From Pagrus major (lineage: Eukaryota; Chordata; Actinopteri; Spariformes; Sparidae): 64,000 bases of DNA. The position numbers were made by a program, and so were the translations under genes. Positions 25,624 through 37,702 of the stretch are shown piece by piece (position 1 is the first letter of the stretch; each line of letters starts with the position of its first letter). The stretch covers positions 26,104,410 to 26,168,409 of the forward strand of contig NC_133223.1 in the NCBI RefSeq assembly GCF_040436345.1, read 5' to 3'. The notes under the pieces are model-generated. The model had not been told where the DNA came from. It saw only the letters and a program-made list of their open reading frames with translations, and ran no database searches.

Positions 25624-26907
25624 CGATACAATGGAATATTCTTTACAATGAGAAATAGGAATTTATGGATCTGCAGATAGCTCTAAGCCTTGATTGAAGC
25701 CTCTAATGTGCAGAAATATGATATAAGCCTTTTTTAATCCACATCTTGAGCACTGTGTCTGCAGGCTCTTGCAGATTTGAGCCTTCCCAGATTCAAATCA
25801 AAGAAATTATTCTGAAGGTCCTGCTGTGGAGGTTCTCCAACCGTTACTTCCAACAGGACAAACCACAAAGACGCGGCTTGTGGAGACAATGGAAGCCGTA
25901 AAATGTAGGTCTCTGTCTCTGAAACCTATTTCAACATCCTACCAGAGAGTAATGACAGCAGCAGTTGCAGAGGAACAGTTGTCATGGGTACCCAGCTGAC
26001 TGAAATAACTACTGCTCTTTGTTCAAACACCTGTACTACTCTTCCTCTACATCTCTCATTTTTCTTTTGCTGTATTCCTTTGGTTATTATTTCTTACTTT
26101 TTCACATCCATCCATCTTTAGACTTAACCCATCGTTAGTTGGACTCACAAACCTTCCCCTCCTCCTCCTCCTTCCTGCTTCCTCTTTCTCAACCTACAGC
26201 GAACTCGGCTTCCCTCCTCACTCCTCCCTTTGTTTAGTTTTTCGGTCCCTACTCTTTTCCTCTTGCAAATCTACCTCGCTTATCGAACTGGAGTCACCTA
26301 TTTCTGAACACATATGCGGCATGTACACACATTTAAACACAGGAAACGGACACACACACACGCGCACAAAGAGCACACACAGAGCACGCACAGTGCCAAT
26401 CCACTTAACCAAACCACTCTCTTCCTGAAAACGGCTGATTTGAGCCCCCGCAGCCCCTAATCATCCAATCAGGGACAGAGCAATCTCCTCCCCACTGGGC
26501 CTATCAGAGCCCTTCGTTCAGGTTCCACTGTTCCTGCGGCGACGGCAAGATGGAGTCGTGTTCAGAGCGTCCTGCCACTCATTCTGGGCACGTTCAGAGG
26601 GGCTTTCCCTCACTAGGACTTTGCGGTTCATCTCTGCAGTTCTCTGCGGTGCACCGGACCGCTGTGAAAAGTGCACAGCGCCGGTGTCCAAGCAAGATCA
26701 CATATCTCCAATTTTGTCATTTTTTTTGCTGCAACTGAAGGCCACCATCACCTCCCGAAATACAACCCTTGCTAGAGTTACTCCATTATCTACAGATGGA
26801 TAGATAGATGACCTCGTTTGAGCTGAAAAAAAGTTTGCCCTGAATATGAAGTTATTTTGGGAAGCATAAATCACCTTGCAAAAAGAAAAAGGAGGAGTGA
26901 AAAATTC
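25624..26907. other. Spacer between duplicated blocks
   Basis: No exon found. Pyrimidine-rich sequence occurs around 26.04-26.25 kb and CA-rich sequence near 26.35 kb. A G/C-richer stretch at 26.44-26.70 kb includes CCAATCA, but no gene can be attached to it. Confidence 0.45.
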
Positions 26908-27116
26908 AACTTTGTTAGCAATTTTTGGGTCGTTAAATGTAGTACATGCTGGGTCATGGCTACAGCCAGTCCTTTGTGCCTCTGATTGGCTTAATTAGCT
27001 TTTGAAGTAGGAAATTACCCCTTCAATGAGATTGTGTGATTTCTGAGGGTGCGGGGAGAAAGACTTAATCAAATATAATCAGAACGGAATAATTAGGACT
27101 TTTATCTGTAGCATAA
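26908..27116 (+). repeat. Duplicated non-coding block, copy B
   Basis: About 209 bp, clearly homologous to copy A at 25421-25623 and offset by about 1.49 kb. Homology begins at AACTTTGTTAGCAATTT and ends at GCATAA in both copies. Differences are substitutions and one- or two-base indels spread through the block, so the duplication is not recent. The flanking sequence is dissimilar. Confidence 0.7.
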
Positions 27117-28769
27117 AGTTCCGATATAATATGCTTTTTAATAAGAAATGCTCCAATTACGGGTCTACTGATGTATGGTGGGGAGATTACACTTTATACT
27201 TTACTCAAGCATGTAGATGAAGTGGCTTGGGCATTTGCATTTTTGATATCTCACATCTTTACATTGTGCTTCTGGTTGCTTTTAGTCTATCCTTTAAAGA
27301 GCCGTCACCTTTTTTACATGAGCAGCATTGTGCGGACTATTCAATTTTAAGATCCGTTCAGGCGGTGTGATGGGCTTCAATAGCTGCCGCTGATTATGCC
27401 CGCGGATATCAAAGAGAGTCTGAGGGTGACGAGAGTCAGATGAATGGACGGATAGAGGTAGACCCAAGAGGGAACGGAAGCAAAGTGCATTGTGCGGGTG
27501 GTCGAGGGGTTTGTCGTCCCCGGTAATAGCGACCACAAAATGTCTCTTTTGTAAGGGCTGATATCGCCGTCTGTTCATTTCGGTGTCATGAAAACAGCCT
27601 CTAACACGCTTCATGTGAAAGGGGGTAAAGAAAACGAGTGCAGGCTTTTAGGAAAAAAAGCGGGAATGAGAAGGAGGGCAGGTGGAATTAGCTTTATATC
27701 CATCTCTCTGACAGTGAAAGGGGACATAATTAGAGAAAAGCAATCTCCCTTCCATATCTCTCTCTGTCTTTCTCTACCTGTACTTTCACTCAACCCCCAT
27801 CTCAATCACACTCTCTCTCTACCATCTCTGATTTTCTCTTTTTCATGCTCCATAATGGCATATTGAGAAACCTCCATCCACCCTCATACCCATTCTCCTC
27901 TTCTCTTCCATTATCCCCCTTTTTGTCCTCTACTCTCCTCCTCCTCCTCCTCCTCCTCCTCCTCCTCCTCCTACTCTTCCTCCTCCACCACCTCCTTCCC
28001 CGACTGCCATGTCTCTCACTTTCCACTTCTCTCTATCTCATTACTCCAAGGGGGCCACCATGCTGTGATCCTGGCCATCGGTAATGGCTCATGGCCTCAG
28101 CGGATGGGAGATTGCAAATGTAGCACAGATGAAATATTAGGTGGTGACTGGGATTGTGTAAATCAATGGCTTATGAAGGCTGACCGGGCTCCTTCATCCC
28201 CTCGCACATGCACATCAGAGACTTGGCCTGTCCTTCCTATTATCTCCCGCTCCATAGGCGACCCTCACTTTCTTATTGTTGGTAAATCACTCCTCCTCTG
28301 TTCTTTCTCCGTCTCAGTTTACCATTAACATCCCGCTATTTCCTCCCTTGTTGGATTTACAAACACACCCCCTCACCACTCTTCCTCCCTCTATCTCCCC
28401 CTCACACTGTTTCACCCCCCATTGATGGGATTTGATAATGAGGGCCGTGACTTGGTCCTCATTTTTAGCCTCTTTCCTCTCTTCCTCCTCCTCCTCCTCC
28501 TCCCCCTCTTATCTGCCTCTCTGTGCAGCAGAAGGTAGATAATGGGGATCAGAGAGTGTGTGTCTCTTCCATTAAAGCCTCTGCAGGTTCATAAACCAAA
28601 TCACAAATCAAACAAAAGTGCAGAGCTGGAGCAGGAAGGACTCCAGATTATGGCAGCCAAGTCTCCAAACAGCGTTGGTAATGTCTCGATGAAAATAGTG
28701 GCAGAATCATCAAAAAAATAACTATAAGGGGCTTGAAGAGGATTTTAATGTGGCTGTTGGAGGTCCAAC
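27117..28769. other. Intergenic; pyrimidine-rich with (CTC)n
   Basis: Strongly C/T-rich on the plus strand, with a near-perfect (CTC)n run at about 27935-27971 and another short one near 28.48-28.50 kb. Poly-Leu or poly-Arg open frames here are compositional. No gene seen. Confidence 0.55.
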
Positions 28770-29660
28770 AGTATTTTCACAGGTTGCAGCTACATTTGTG
28801 GACCAAATAACAGAAGCAAAGTTCAGCAAATATGGATGCATTAAGTAAATGCACACATTCTAATGTGCATGTGCTGCCATTTATGATCAGCCCAGTCACC
28901 AGGATAAAGTGTTAGCAGTACCATGGCTAGTAGGCTAGTACCATATTGACATTTCTGCATATCAGGAGGTGGAGAGGACGATGGTGGAGTTACACTTGAG
29001 TCACTGCCAACCCATGTTCGAGACTGCGTTTCAATATCTATAAGCGTGACACCACTGGATATTTTTAAGGAGAACTTGGGACAATTCTCCAGCCGTGTTT
29101 GTGGCGACCACACCAGGTGTTTTTTAACAAGACTTCTGGACATCTCCTGTTGTGTTTGTGGCGACCAAAACAAGCTTTAAAGGTGCTATATGTAAGAATT
29201 AGCTAAATGTACCCCAAACAGCGCCGACTAACTGCTGCTAACTGTAGCTGCTGTTAGCTGGTAAGCTCAGTTAGCTGTGCAGCTAGCGAGTGATCCTATT
29301 ACCTGATCCGAGGCAAGGGTTGGTTTTCTTTAGTTTCATACTATAATCTGTTGAGATACAAAGCGGCTGAAGGCTAGCTGGTTAGCATGCTGACTTCAAT
29401 AGATATCTCTGCAACCCAATGCATAGATAAAGATACATATGTTTTTTATTCACATTCTGATGATAATTTTAGTTAATTTTTTGAATGTTTTAAATAAAAA
29501 CTTTTACATATTGCACCTTTAAGCCAAAATATGATTTTTTTTCCTAACCCCAACCAAGTAGTTTTTGTGTCTAAACCTAACTAGAGCACAAGCACAGCAT
29601 TGTCAGGTAAATTGAACATTGAACCTAAAGAAACATAAAGTTGCAACTTTGCTGCTGGAC
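28770..29660 (+). repeat. 57-bp-period repeat, forward copy, split by a transposon
   Basis: Units containing GTGTTTGTGGCGACCA occur at about 29095-29113 and 29150-29168, a spacing near 57 bp. The continuation ('gccaaaatatgatttt', 'cctaaccccaaccaa') resumes at about 29521 after the short element at 29181-29518. Upstream sequence to about 28770 probably belongs to the same repeat but is less certain. Confidence 0.55.
29181..29518. mobile_element. TTAA-type short inverted-repeat element, copy 2
   Basis: The ends are AGGTGCTATATGTAAGA and the reverse complement of AGGTGCAATATGTAAAAG, and both flanks are TTAA (29177-29180 and 29519-29522). The paralogous locus at 921-1030 shows the same flanks joined at a single TTAA, which supports the boundaries and the TTAA duplication. 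At 338 bp with no ORF it is non-autonomous. TTAA targets are typical of piggyBac and Kolobok. Confidence 0.8.
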
Positions 29661-32292
29661 TTTAGTTAAATTTTGGGTGTCATATGCCATCAAAGGGGGT
29701 GAATGCAACATTAAAATATGTCAAAATGCAGGACTGGTGTGTACATATCAGCAAAAACAATGTAGTGTTAGATAACTAGCTAGTTAGCTACCAAGACAAC
29801 ATCAAACTACTAGAGATTGTCTTTGTGCTTGTTATATAGAAAACTGCCATTATACATTGAAACATCACAACTCTTGGTTTGAAATGTGCCTCTCACCTCC
29901 ATTTGGAGGGCCATGTAGCCCTAACATGTTGCCCTACCCCGAGGCGTGAACATGGAAATCTGAGGGATAGGGCGAACCAAATGCAACAGTTGAATCTAAT
30001 GAGCCCCTGAATCAGAACCGAGCAAACGAGCAACATGTCTGAAAACACCAGCAATTAGTCTGGATGCTGAGGGCCACTCAAGTTAAAGTTGGGTTAAATG
30101 ACTGATTTATTAAAAATTAAAGAAATACTAAAGAATTGTAAATTTCGACCGACTTTGTTCTGCTTCTCTTTGGAAACCGTGCACCCATGGTTCATTATAC
30201 AGTGGACTGAGCTCTGCATGGTAATGTAGTTGTGGAAATACATAAATGGCGTCACCAGAGTTCCTGTCTGTCCTTTCTTTAAGACATGTTCAAATGCAGA
30301 ATTAGTGGCTCACGGTATACAGTAATGTAAATGACTTGGGCTGGAAAGACACGCTTTAGCCAAGTGTGAAGCTCCTGCCCTCAACAAAAATACCTTTACA
30401 CTATGGTGAACTGATTGCTCAAAGGAGAGGGAAACACTTTTATGACTCTTAGTATTCAGTAGTTTTGTAGCTCCTGCCAAACATGTGCATCTGTCACTGG
30501 GATTTGAATATTTAACTTCTGCAGTATCTACCTGACAAGAGCCTTGCTGTTTGTTTGCTTGTGAAGTTAGCGCTAAAGTGAAGTGTTAATTTACAGTTAA
30601 ATCAACCTCAACACCTTCTACGGCTGGTTCACAGTTGGAGCCTGACATGGCAAAACACAGAGTTTATAATTCAGGAAATGACTTTTAAACATAGAACTTG
30701 TAAGAAAAGATATTAATTAGATAGTTAGAAGATGTGCAGACAACATGCTCTGTGGTTTTTCAACCAAGTTCATGTTTGTGTTAACTGCTTTAACTTTAAA
30801 ATGACATTTTTGAAACACACACACCTTCATAATATTCCCATTTCATTTCCAAATAACAATCAATTATGTCCTTATACCTGAGGTAGCGCAAATCTAACAA
30901 ACTCTGCGTAAATGTAACGATGAAATGTCATTGGACAAAAATAACATTGACTGTAGCATTCTCAAATGTCACCATATATTTGGATGAGTATTGTTCTGTT
31001 TCTGAATCAGGCAAAAGCCTCGATGCTTTGTGAAGCTAATAAGCCTCTGGTTCCCTGTCTTTATGAAAAGTGTTGCACTTTAGGCAATTCACAAAAATTC
31101 CAGGCGCATGTTATTATTGATTGCCTGGAAATGTCAAGAAAAGGCTATTATGATTGCATCCGATGCTTCAGCGAAACAAAGAGCCTGTAGCCAAGGAGAA
31201 ATTTTCAAAAACGGCTGATATGCTCTTTCTGAGTTCGATTTTTTTGGATGGATGTCAATTCTTTCGACTGAGGTGGATAATTTCCTAGAAAATATTCATT
31301 CGGGTTTATCTTGGAAGCTAAGATAAAAATACTTGTTTCAAGCTTGATGTCCATGTACTTATTTTCAATTAAAGCTGAAAGTTGAATCCAAAGTTTTAAC
31401 TTATCTGCGACGGTTTATGGGTTGCAGTATTTTAATTTCAGTTAGCTTTAATTGTAGACTTGTGGCTCCGTCACAGTGGTGCTCTGCAACACCTCCAAGG
31501 CTGTCAAACTGAATGAAGTGCTTTTCTGATGCACCACTGACGTTTAAAGCTTGGGACTTCATCAGTCATGTTGTATTCTTCATTTGACAGGAGCTCTAAA
31601 AACAGGACTGAAACAAGCTTCAGAGCTTCGGTATCGTCCGCCCATCTCTACTTTGAGAATACCTTCAGCGTGTATGATTATAGCACCGCTGTATTACACT
31701 GGGACTTTTTCAGTTGAGAATGGAGATCAACATGTGTAACCATATGGATCATCTTTAGAGATGTAATTATCGCAGTGAGACAGATGTAGCCATTTTACGA
31801 GACACAGCTTTGCAAGCGTGTTGCGCTGTTGCGGTGCTGTTCGAGTCCCAGGAGGTCGTAACATCTGAGTCTCCTTCATACTTTCAAACGGCACAGTGTT
31901 TTCAGAAGTAATTAAATGAATATGAATAGTTAATCCAGTGAAAAGTATGATGGGAACACGGAGTTTTTAAAGAAATACCTCTGCTGCACACACGGCCGTT
32001 CTCTCCCACCTTCCTATTTTGTCTCCCTCCATCATTCTCTGTCTTCTCTCTCCTCCTCCTTGTCTTCCATTCTCTCCCTCCCTCTCTTCCTGTCCCGAGT
32101 GTTCATTGCCACGCTGAGCTTTCACAGGAATTTGAGCATGAATTAATAATTAGCAACAGCTGCTGTTCTTGTGTGCGTGTGTTCGTGTGTGTGTTTATGC
32201 GAGTGACTTTGTGTGTGGCTGGTGGATGCTAACTATTCTCGCGGGCTCACTGTCACCTCAATCACAGTTTCACACGCCGAGCAGCCTGCCAA

Positions 32293-32331
<39 letters not shown>

Positions 32332-33139
32332 ATCATGCGCGCGTGCACATGCAAACTTAAGCGTCCAAATTCACATATATGCACACCCACACATGAATGC
32401 ACATGACACTTGCATCCATCATCCCTCCCCACACACACACACACACACTTTGTCCATGTATATTTTTCAGCCTCCTTGGCCCTCTTTGTTTTTGTCCTCT
32501 TCCGTCTCTTCCCTTCTCCTCTCTTTCTCTCTCTTTGTCCTCATTTGCTCAGCTGTTGGCTATGAATTATGTATTATATCCTTATGGAGTGAGAAAAGTT
32601 AGCTTGGGGCTATCATTCCCCACTTAACGATCATTAGTTGTGTCTTTGCACCAATTAGAGCTTGATGGCAAATCAGGTCCTTTTTGCAGCCGTCCAACTC
32701 CTGCATAATGCAGCTCGTTGCACCTGTTACTGTTGCAGATTTGGTTGGAAAAATGGCGGGTGAAACTGAACCGTAGAGTTTGATTAACTTAGGGGCATCC
32801 TTGAATTACTTTTCATGTTGAGATTACTCTTGAGCCTTGTTGCTAAAGTCTGGAACAATGAAACAAAAGAAAATAGCCACAGGTACAGATGAGGGTGTCA
32901 GCATATCTGTAAATATAGATGAGCTGTGATGAAGCTACGGAGGAAAACAAATTAGAAGAGTCATCGTTGCCTCTTATATCTTGTCAGTAAGTTTCAGTGG
33001 AAAACATTCACACACAGGCATGTGTGGGCATTGAAGGCTTTGTTTGTCTTCTCTGGCGGGGGAAATGGTCGCCAACATCAACGGACAAATCAGCACAAAT
33101 GTATTCTTTTGTACAATTTTTAGCCACCACGTATGGTTT
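29661..33139. other. Intergenic, no gene seen
   Basis: No exon recognised. A CA microsatellite lies at 32297-32329, with a shorter CA run near 32.43-32.45 kb. The 30.6-31.3 kb part is AT-rich and free of obvious repeats; an open frame at 30966-31190 has no domain or splice support. Confidence 0.5.
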
Positions 33140-33480
33140 AAGGAACGGTCATGTCGGTCGTTCATTGGTGATCCCTTGACTTTTTACCCTAATGCCAAGA
33201 TGAGATTGACTTTCACAGCTTATCGTGAAATTTCACCAAAATCTATATAGATTTGGCATGAAATTTAGTACAGATATCTGCGGTGCCCAGAAGATAATCG
33301 ATAGAAACTTTGGTGACTCCCTGACAATTTATCTAGCACTACCATCAAGATGATGATTTGTCATTGTTATGTTCACAACTTGTTTGCACTATCCCCAAGT
33401 TTTGATCCACGATCATAATTTCTTTGTAATTTGTCCTCTAGTTTCATGGTGACCATTCTCATCAGCGTCAGACAGCCCAG
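33140..33480 (+). repeat. Dispersed fish repeat ('GGTGATCCCTTGACTTT' type)
   Basis: The segments 'ttggtgatcccttgac', 'ggcatgaaatttagtac' and 'ctttggtgactccctgac' are parts of the same common percomorph repeat family seen at 15975-16205 and in reverse at 8940-9120. Diverged, no coding capacity. Confidence 0.55.
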
Positions 33481-33639
33481 TCAACTCTGCAAACCACTGA
33501 TATGTTCACATTTGTATGCTCCATGAGCTATGTACACGTGTCCTATCAAGTTCACATGACATGTTTATGACCTCGGGTGGTTGGAGTTACAGACAAGAAG
33601 GCTACTAAGCCAATGGCTGAAGTTCTAGGCTAGCCTAGA

Positions 33640-34060
33640 CAGGAGACCTTGAGACAATTCCCAACGCGTTTGTGGTGACCAAAGCAGGTATTTTAAAGGT
33701 GCAGTATGTAAGAATTGACTGTCTGTCGAGGAGTTAGGTGAACTGGTGGAGTGTTGTTATTGGCATCGCTAGCATGGCAGTTTTAGACTGGGTCGGGGCT
33801 TATTAGTGTTGCAAACTCAGTAGATATCTTTGCAATACAATACATAGAGGCCATCACGTCAAAACTGTCTTGTCATATTCTGTTGACAAATTTAATTTTC
33901 GGATGTTTTCAGATAAAACTCTTACATGTTGCACATTTTGACCAAAACAAGATCTTTTCCTAACCCTAACCAAGTCGTTTTGGTGCCTAACCCTAACCAA
34001 ATCATAAGCACAGCGTCGTCAGCATAAAAAAATATAAAAACACATTAAATGGAAACTTCT
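33640..34060 (+). repeat. 57-bp-type repeat, third locus, split by a transposon
   Basis: 'gcgtttgtggtgaccaaagc' up to 33696 and 'gaccaaaacaagatcttttcc', then 'ctaaccctaaccaa', from 33940 match the forward repeat at about 29150 and 29521. The short element at 33697-33936 lies between them at the same relative site as at 29181. The CCTAACCCTAACC words belong to this repeat and are not telomeric. Confidence 0.6.
33697..33936. mobile_element. TTAA-type short inverted-repeat element, copy 3
   Basis: It starts AGGTGCAGTATGTAAGAATT after TTAA (33693-33696) and ends TTACATGTTGCACAT; the right flank has decayed from TTAA. At 240 bp it is shorter than the other copies because of an internal deletion, and it shares 'agatatctttgcaatacaatac' words with them. 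No ORF. Confidence 0.7.
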
Positions 34061-36299
34061 GATGTTTGGGTTGTGTCAGATGTACTTTTTGTTAAGTACT
34101 AATTTGTAAGCACTGTTGTTGTACAGACAGAAAGTTTGCATGTCGACCTAATCAGTTATCTCAAAGCACCATTATCTCAAAGCACGACTGTGCTTAAATA
34201 CAGGTAGCCCAAGTTGCTTGCATGAATGTAGCCTTCTTGGTAATTCATACATGCGTCACACATCCATATCACATCATCCTCTGGCTGTTCTCTTGTGTTT
34301 TATTTGGAATAAGGTTGAGAGCAATCGTTCCAGGTGTGTCTAAATGAAAGGCTTCAAACAAAGACAGTGATCTGGGTGGATCCTTGGTGGACAAATGCAA
34401 CCAGTGCAGAGTGTCACTCTTTGAAGTCTGTCAGAACAGGCTCAAACGTACCTCTCCGGGGTCAGATATCCGTAACACCTAACACCTCTATGATCCTGTG
34501 GTCGTAGCCAAAAAGCTTGTAGGAGGCTTTCTGCTGCCAACAGACATACTGATCCCTGTACAGGAGGCCTACAGGAGTGTGTGAATACATTTCTAAATCA
34601 GCTGATTCCTCTAACCACCGTGCCACCTCTCCAACTGTGAAAACAAGCTGTTCCCTTTGTCATTAAGCCTTTACAACACTGTTCTTCATTTTATTTTTTC
34701 AGCATGTGCCTCCTCCTCTCTTCCCTCCTCTCCTCTCCCAGAACACTCTCTCCTTCACCAGACAGCCTCTCTTGCCAGGACTGGATTTTATTTTGCTGAC
34801 TTCAAGGCAATTTGTGGATAAATGTCATCCTTTCCATTATGCTAACATCGCTGCCCTTCTTGCCTCACGCCGCATAAACACACACATTCACACACACGCG
34901 CAGACACACACTGACAAACACATCCGACACTGGGTTTGTGTGAGCCTGTTCCCTCTTTGCACCCCAGCCAGCTGTACAGTGGGTGTCATTGCGGTGCCAT
35001 GGTAACCAAGCATAAACCGAGACTCGTGTCTTGCCTGTACTACTGACACAGTACAGCGGAGAGTCCCTTTCTTCTCTGCTGGTCACACAGTCCAGCATAT
35101 TCCTTTTGAAACGTGAATCATAGAAGAAGACTGTGATTCAGAATCATATCAAAGACACTTTACTGCTGCAACCATCTCATATTTCTTGATATACTGCTGC
35201 GGGACTGTTGCACGCAGTGGGGAATCCACGATGACAGTCCTCTGTCGTTAAAGACAAATGCCATCCTCGCATTTATGGTGTCATCCTCCGAGCCTCTCTC
35301 CGTGTGTCCACACCGTCCTCACTTTGGCTTACAGGCTTAGTGGCTCAGCTCATTTCACACCAAACCCTCCCATGAAACCTCCTCTCCCGTCCCCTGGGTA
35401 CAGACGATAGAAAGGTGGAGGAAGGTGTGGAGGGAAGGGAGTGGAAGGAAAAAGTTAAAGGAGGAACGTGAGATTGCACAGTGTGACAAGATGCTGTGAT
35501 TACGACAAGCTCACAGCGATGGAGATGAGATGAAGTAATGGAGGGATGGACGGAGAGAGAGAAAGCGAGGGAGGGAAGAAGAGGTGGATGAGGTGGAGGG
35601 TGAGAGAAGATGAAAACAGTCTGAAAGGTCATGAAGAGGCTGGAAATCGTTCCCTGCGAAGACAAATGGGAACAAACCCTCTTCAAAGGAAAAGACCTGA
35701 TACTAAAATAACACACACATAAAGCTTAGGTTTCCATCAGGCTTTGAGGCTGTTGTCATATCTCTCCTCGAGGAATCTAAAGAACATCTTGTTTATCTCT
35801 TATCTTTTCACTCGTCTTTTATTTATCTCCTTCCTCATACCCTTCTTCTTCTCCCCGTTTGATTCCTTCCTCAGGTTTTATTTTACCGCGGATCAACAGA
35901 GCGTTACGTATGCCAAGAGGAAGTTCACCTCTGAAAGGGGAGGGAAATACAATAATATTTAAAAAGTCATAAACTCAGATTAACTGGGCAGAAAGAGTTT
36001 AACATGAAGATGAAAGGGCAGAGAGAGAGGGAGTGGGAGAAAACAAACAAGCGAGGGAGCTGTAAGAAAAAGATGAAGAGGGATGAGGGAAGAAGAAAGA
36101 AAAAAGTTCTTTGTTCTCTTCAGAAGCGTGAACAGGTCATGTGCCCATGACTCCGGTACAAACCATCAAACACGCTGACACACTCACAAGTAGAAGTGAT
36201 GCTGGGGGCAGTTAGCTGCTGAAAACACTAATTTAAGGTCAAACTGGGGCTTTCTTGCTTGAAACATGCAGTTATCTGGTTAAAAAAAAAACCTCAATA
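34061..36299. other. Intergenic, no gene seen
   Basis: CA-rich short runs near 34.88-34.92 kb, purine-rich sequence at 35.40-35.66 kb and 36.00-36.10 kb. Open frames on the complementary strand of the purine-rich parts are compositional. No exon recognised. Confidence 0.5.
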
Positions 36300-36620
36300 T
36301 TAAGGGAATAACTTTGAGAATCACACTTGCATGCTCTCAGATGAGAAGATTGATACCAGTCCTCCTGTGTGCAGCAGCCAGTTAGCTTAGCTTAGCACAA
36401 AGACTAGAAAACAAAGGAAAACAGCTAGCATGGCTCTGTACAGAGGTGATAAAATCCACCGAGCAGCAGATGTTAGTGAGCTATAGAGGGGTAGTCGCTG
36501 TTTCCCTTTGTTTCCAGTCTTTGTGCTCAGACAAGCTAACTAGCTGCTGGTTCCAGCTACATATTTAACGTCCAGATAGAGCAATACATGTATCTCATGC
36601 CCGTGCTCATCAGAAAAATA
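36300..36620. repeat. Foldback repeat with GTTAGCTTAGC arms
   Basis: The left arm, about 36371-36423 ('gcagcagccagttagctt', 'agcacaaagactag'), and the right arm, about 36499-36550 ('cagtctttgtgctcag', 'agctaactagctgctg'), are imperfect reverse complements around a 75-bp loop. This matches a foldback-like repeat widespread in percomorph fish. No coding capacity. Confidence 0.7.
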
Positions 36621-37236
36621 GCCATGTAGGTGGACAAGCAGTTTATGATGACATATGTTTTACATTTATTGTTAGGCATTGACTTCTAGTGGCTGTCAAA
36701 AAAATGACAATGCAAAAAAGTAAAACCAAAACTGTGACGATGAAGGTCTTGTATGCCTGTTGCTGGTACGCTGCACGCCCTTTCGGGAACAGTGATACAT
36801 GTCGTTTTGGGACCAATCAACCTTTTTCCCAAAATGCTACACAATTTCTTTAAAAGTATAAGAAAGTTTGAAAACATGTCGAGATACAGATGTCCTGTAA
36901 GACGTCAATGATTTAAGATTAATGTTTGAATGATGCACACCATCGTCCACTGAATGTTGAGGGGGAAATGTCAATTCGATTTACTTTACAGAAAACACAG
37001 TACCTCTATATCTTTGAGAAGGTTACAGGGTCAAACTCTCAGGAACACTATTGATCGGATGGAGCATTAACATTCATGCTGACGACCTTAAAATGCAGTA
37101 CCTGTCAGTGAAGTATATGTCACGAGGCTGAAGGCTGGAGCACCGGCACAGAATTACAATAGATGAGTGGGACATCTTCTGCTGCAGTCATCATCATCTT
37201 CTGGACCAAAGTTTGAAGAGCTTCTTCAATATGAAA

Positions 37237-37286
<50 letters not shown>

Positions 37287-37432
37287 AACTTTCTTTCTTT
37301 CTTTCTAACTTTCTTTCTTTCTTTCTTTCTAACTTTCTTTCCTTCTTTCTTTCATTCTGTCTTTCCTTCTTTCTTTCTTTCTTTCCTTCTTTCTTTCTTT
37401 CTTTCACTCTTTTTTTTCCTTCTTACTCTCTG

Positions 37433-37499
<67 letters not shown>

Positions 37500-37516
37500 C
37501 TGCTTGCTTGCTTGCT
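37237..37516. repeat. (CTTT)n microsatellite block
   Basis: About 280 bp of CTTT repeats with minor variants (CTAACTTT, CCTT, CTCT). It produces a Phe/Leu/Ser-rich open frame that is not a gene. The length suggests it is highly polymorphic. Confidence 0.95.
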
Positions 37517-37633
37517 TTTTTTCATCACTGTACTTCTGGGTGTGATTTAAGGAAAATGACCCTTAGTCGTAATGAAAGGAAAGGAGGCGAAAAGAACAGG
37601 TTATCAAAAATGTGGGGAAAGCTTTGAAAGGTC

Positions 37634-37663
37634 AGTGTGTGTGCGTGTGTGTTTGTGTGTATG

Positions 37664-37701
<38 letters not shown>
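37634..37701. repeat. (GT)n microsatellite
   Basis: A GT-rich run with a few interruptions ('gcgtgt', 'atgcatgt') in its first half, then pure GT to 37700. Confidence 0.95.

Positions 37702-37702
<1 letters not shown>

Noticed and set aside
30966..31190. 74-codon Cys-containing open frame in repeat-poor sequence
   Set aside because: No domain, no splice sites and no neighbouring exons; it could be chance in unique sequence.
33959..34008. CCTAACCCTAACC words as interstitial telomeric repeat
   Set aside because: They recur as part of the dispersed repeat near 29.55 kb and consist of only two or three units each.
37167..37550. 127-codon open frame, Phe/Leu/Ser-rich, resembling membrane segments
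   Set aside because: It is a translation of (CTTT)n microsatellite; the hydrophobicity is a by-product of the repeat.
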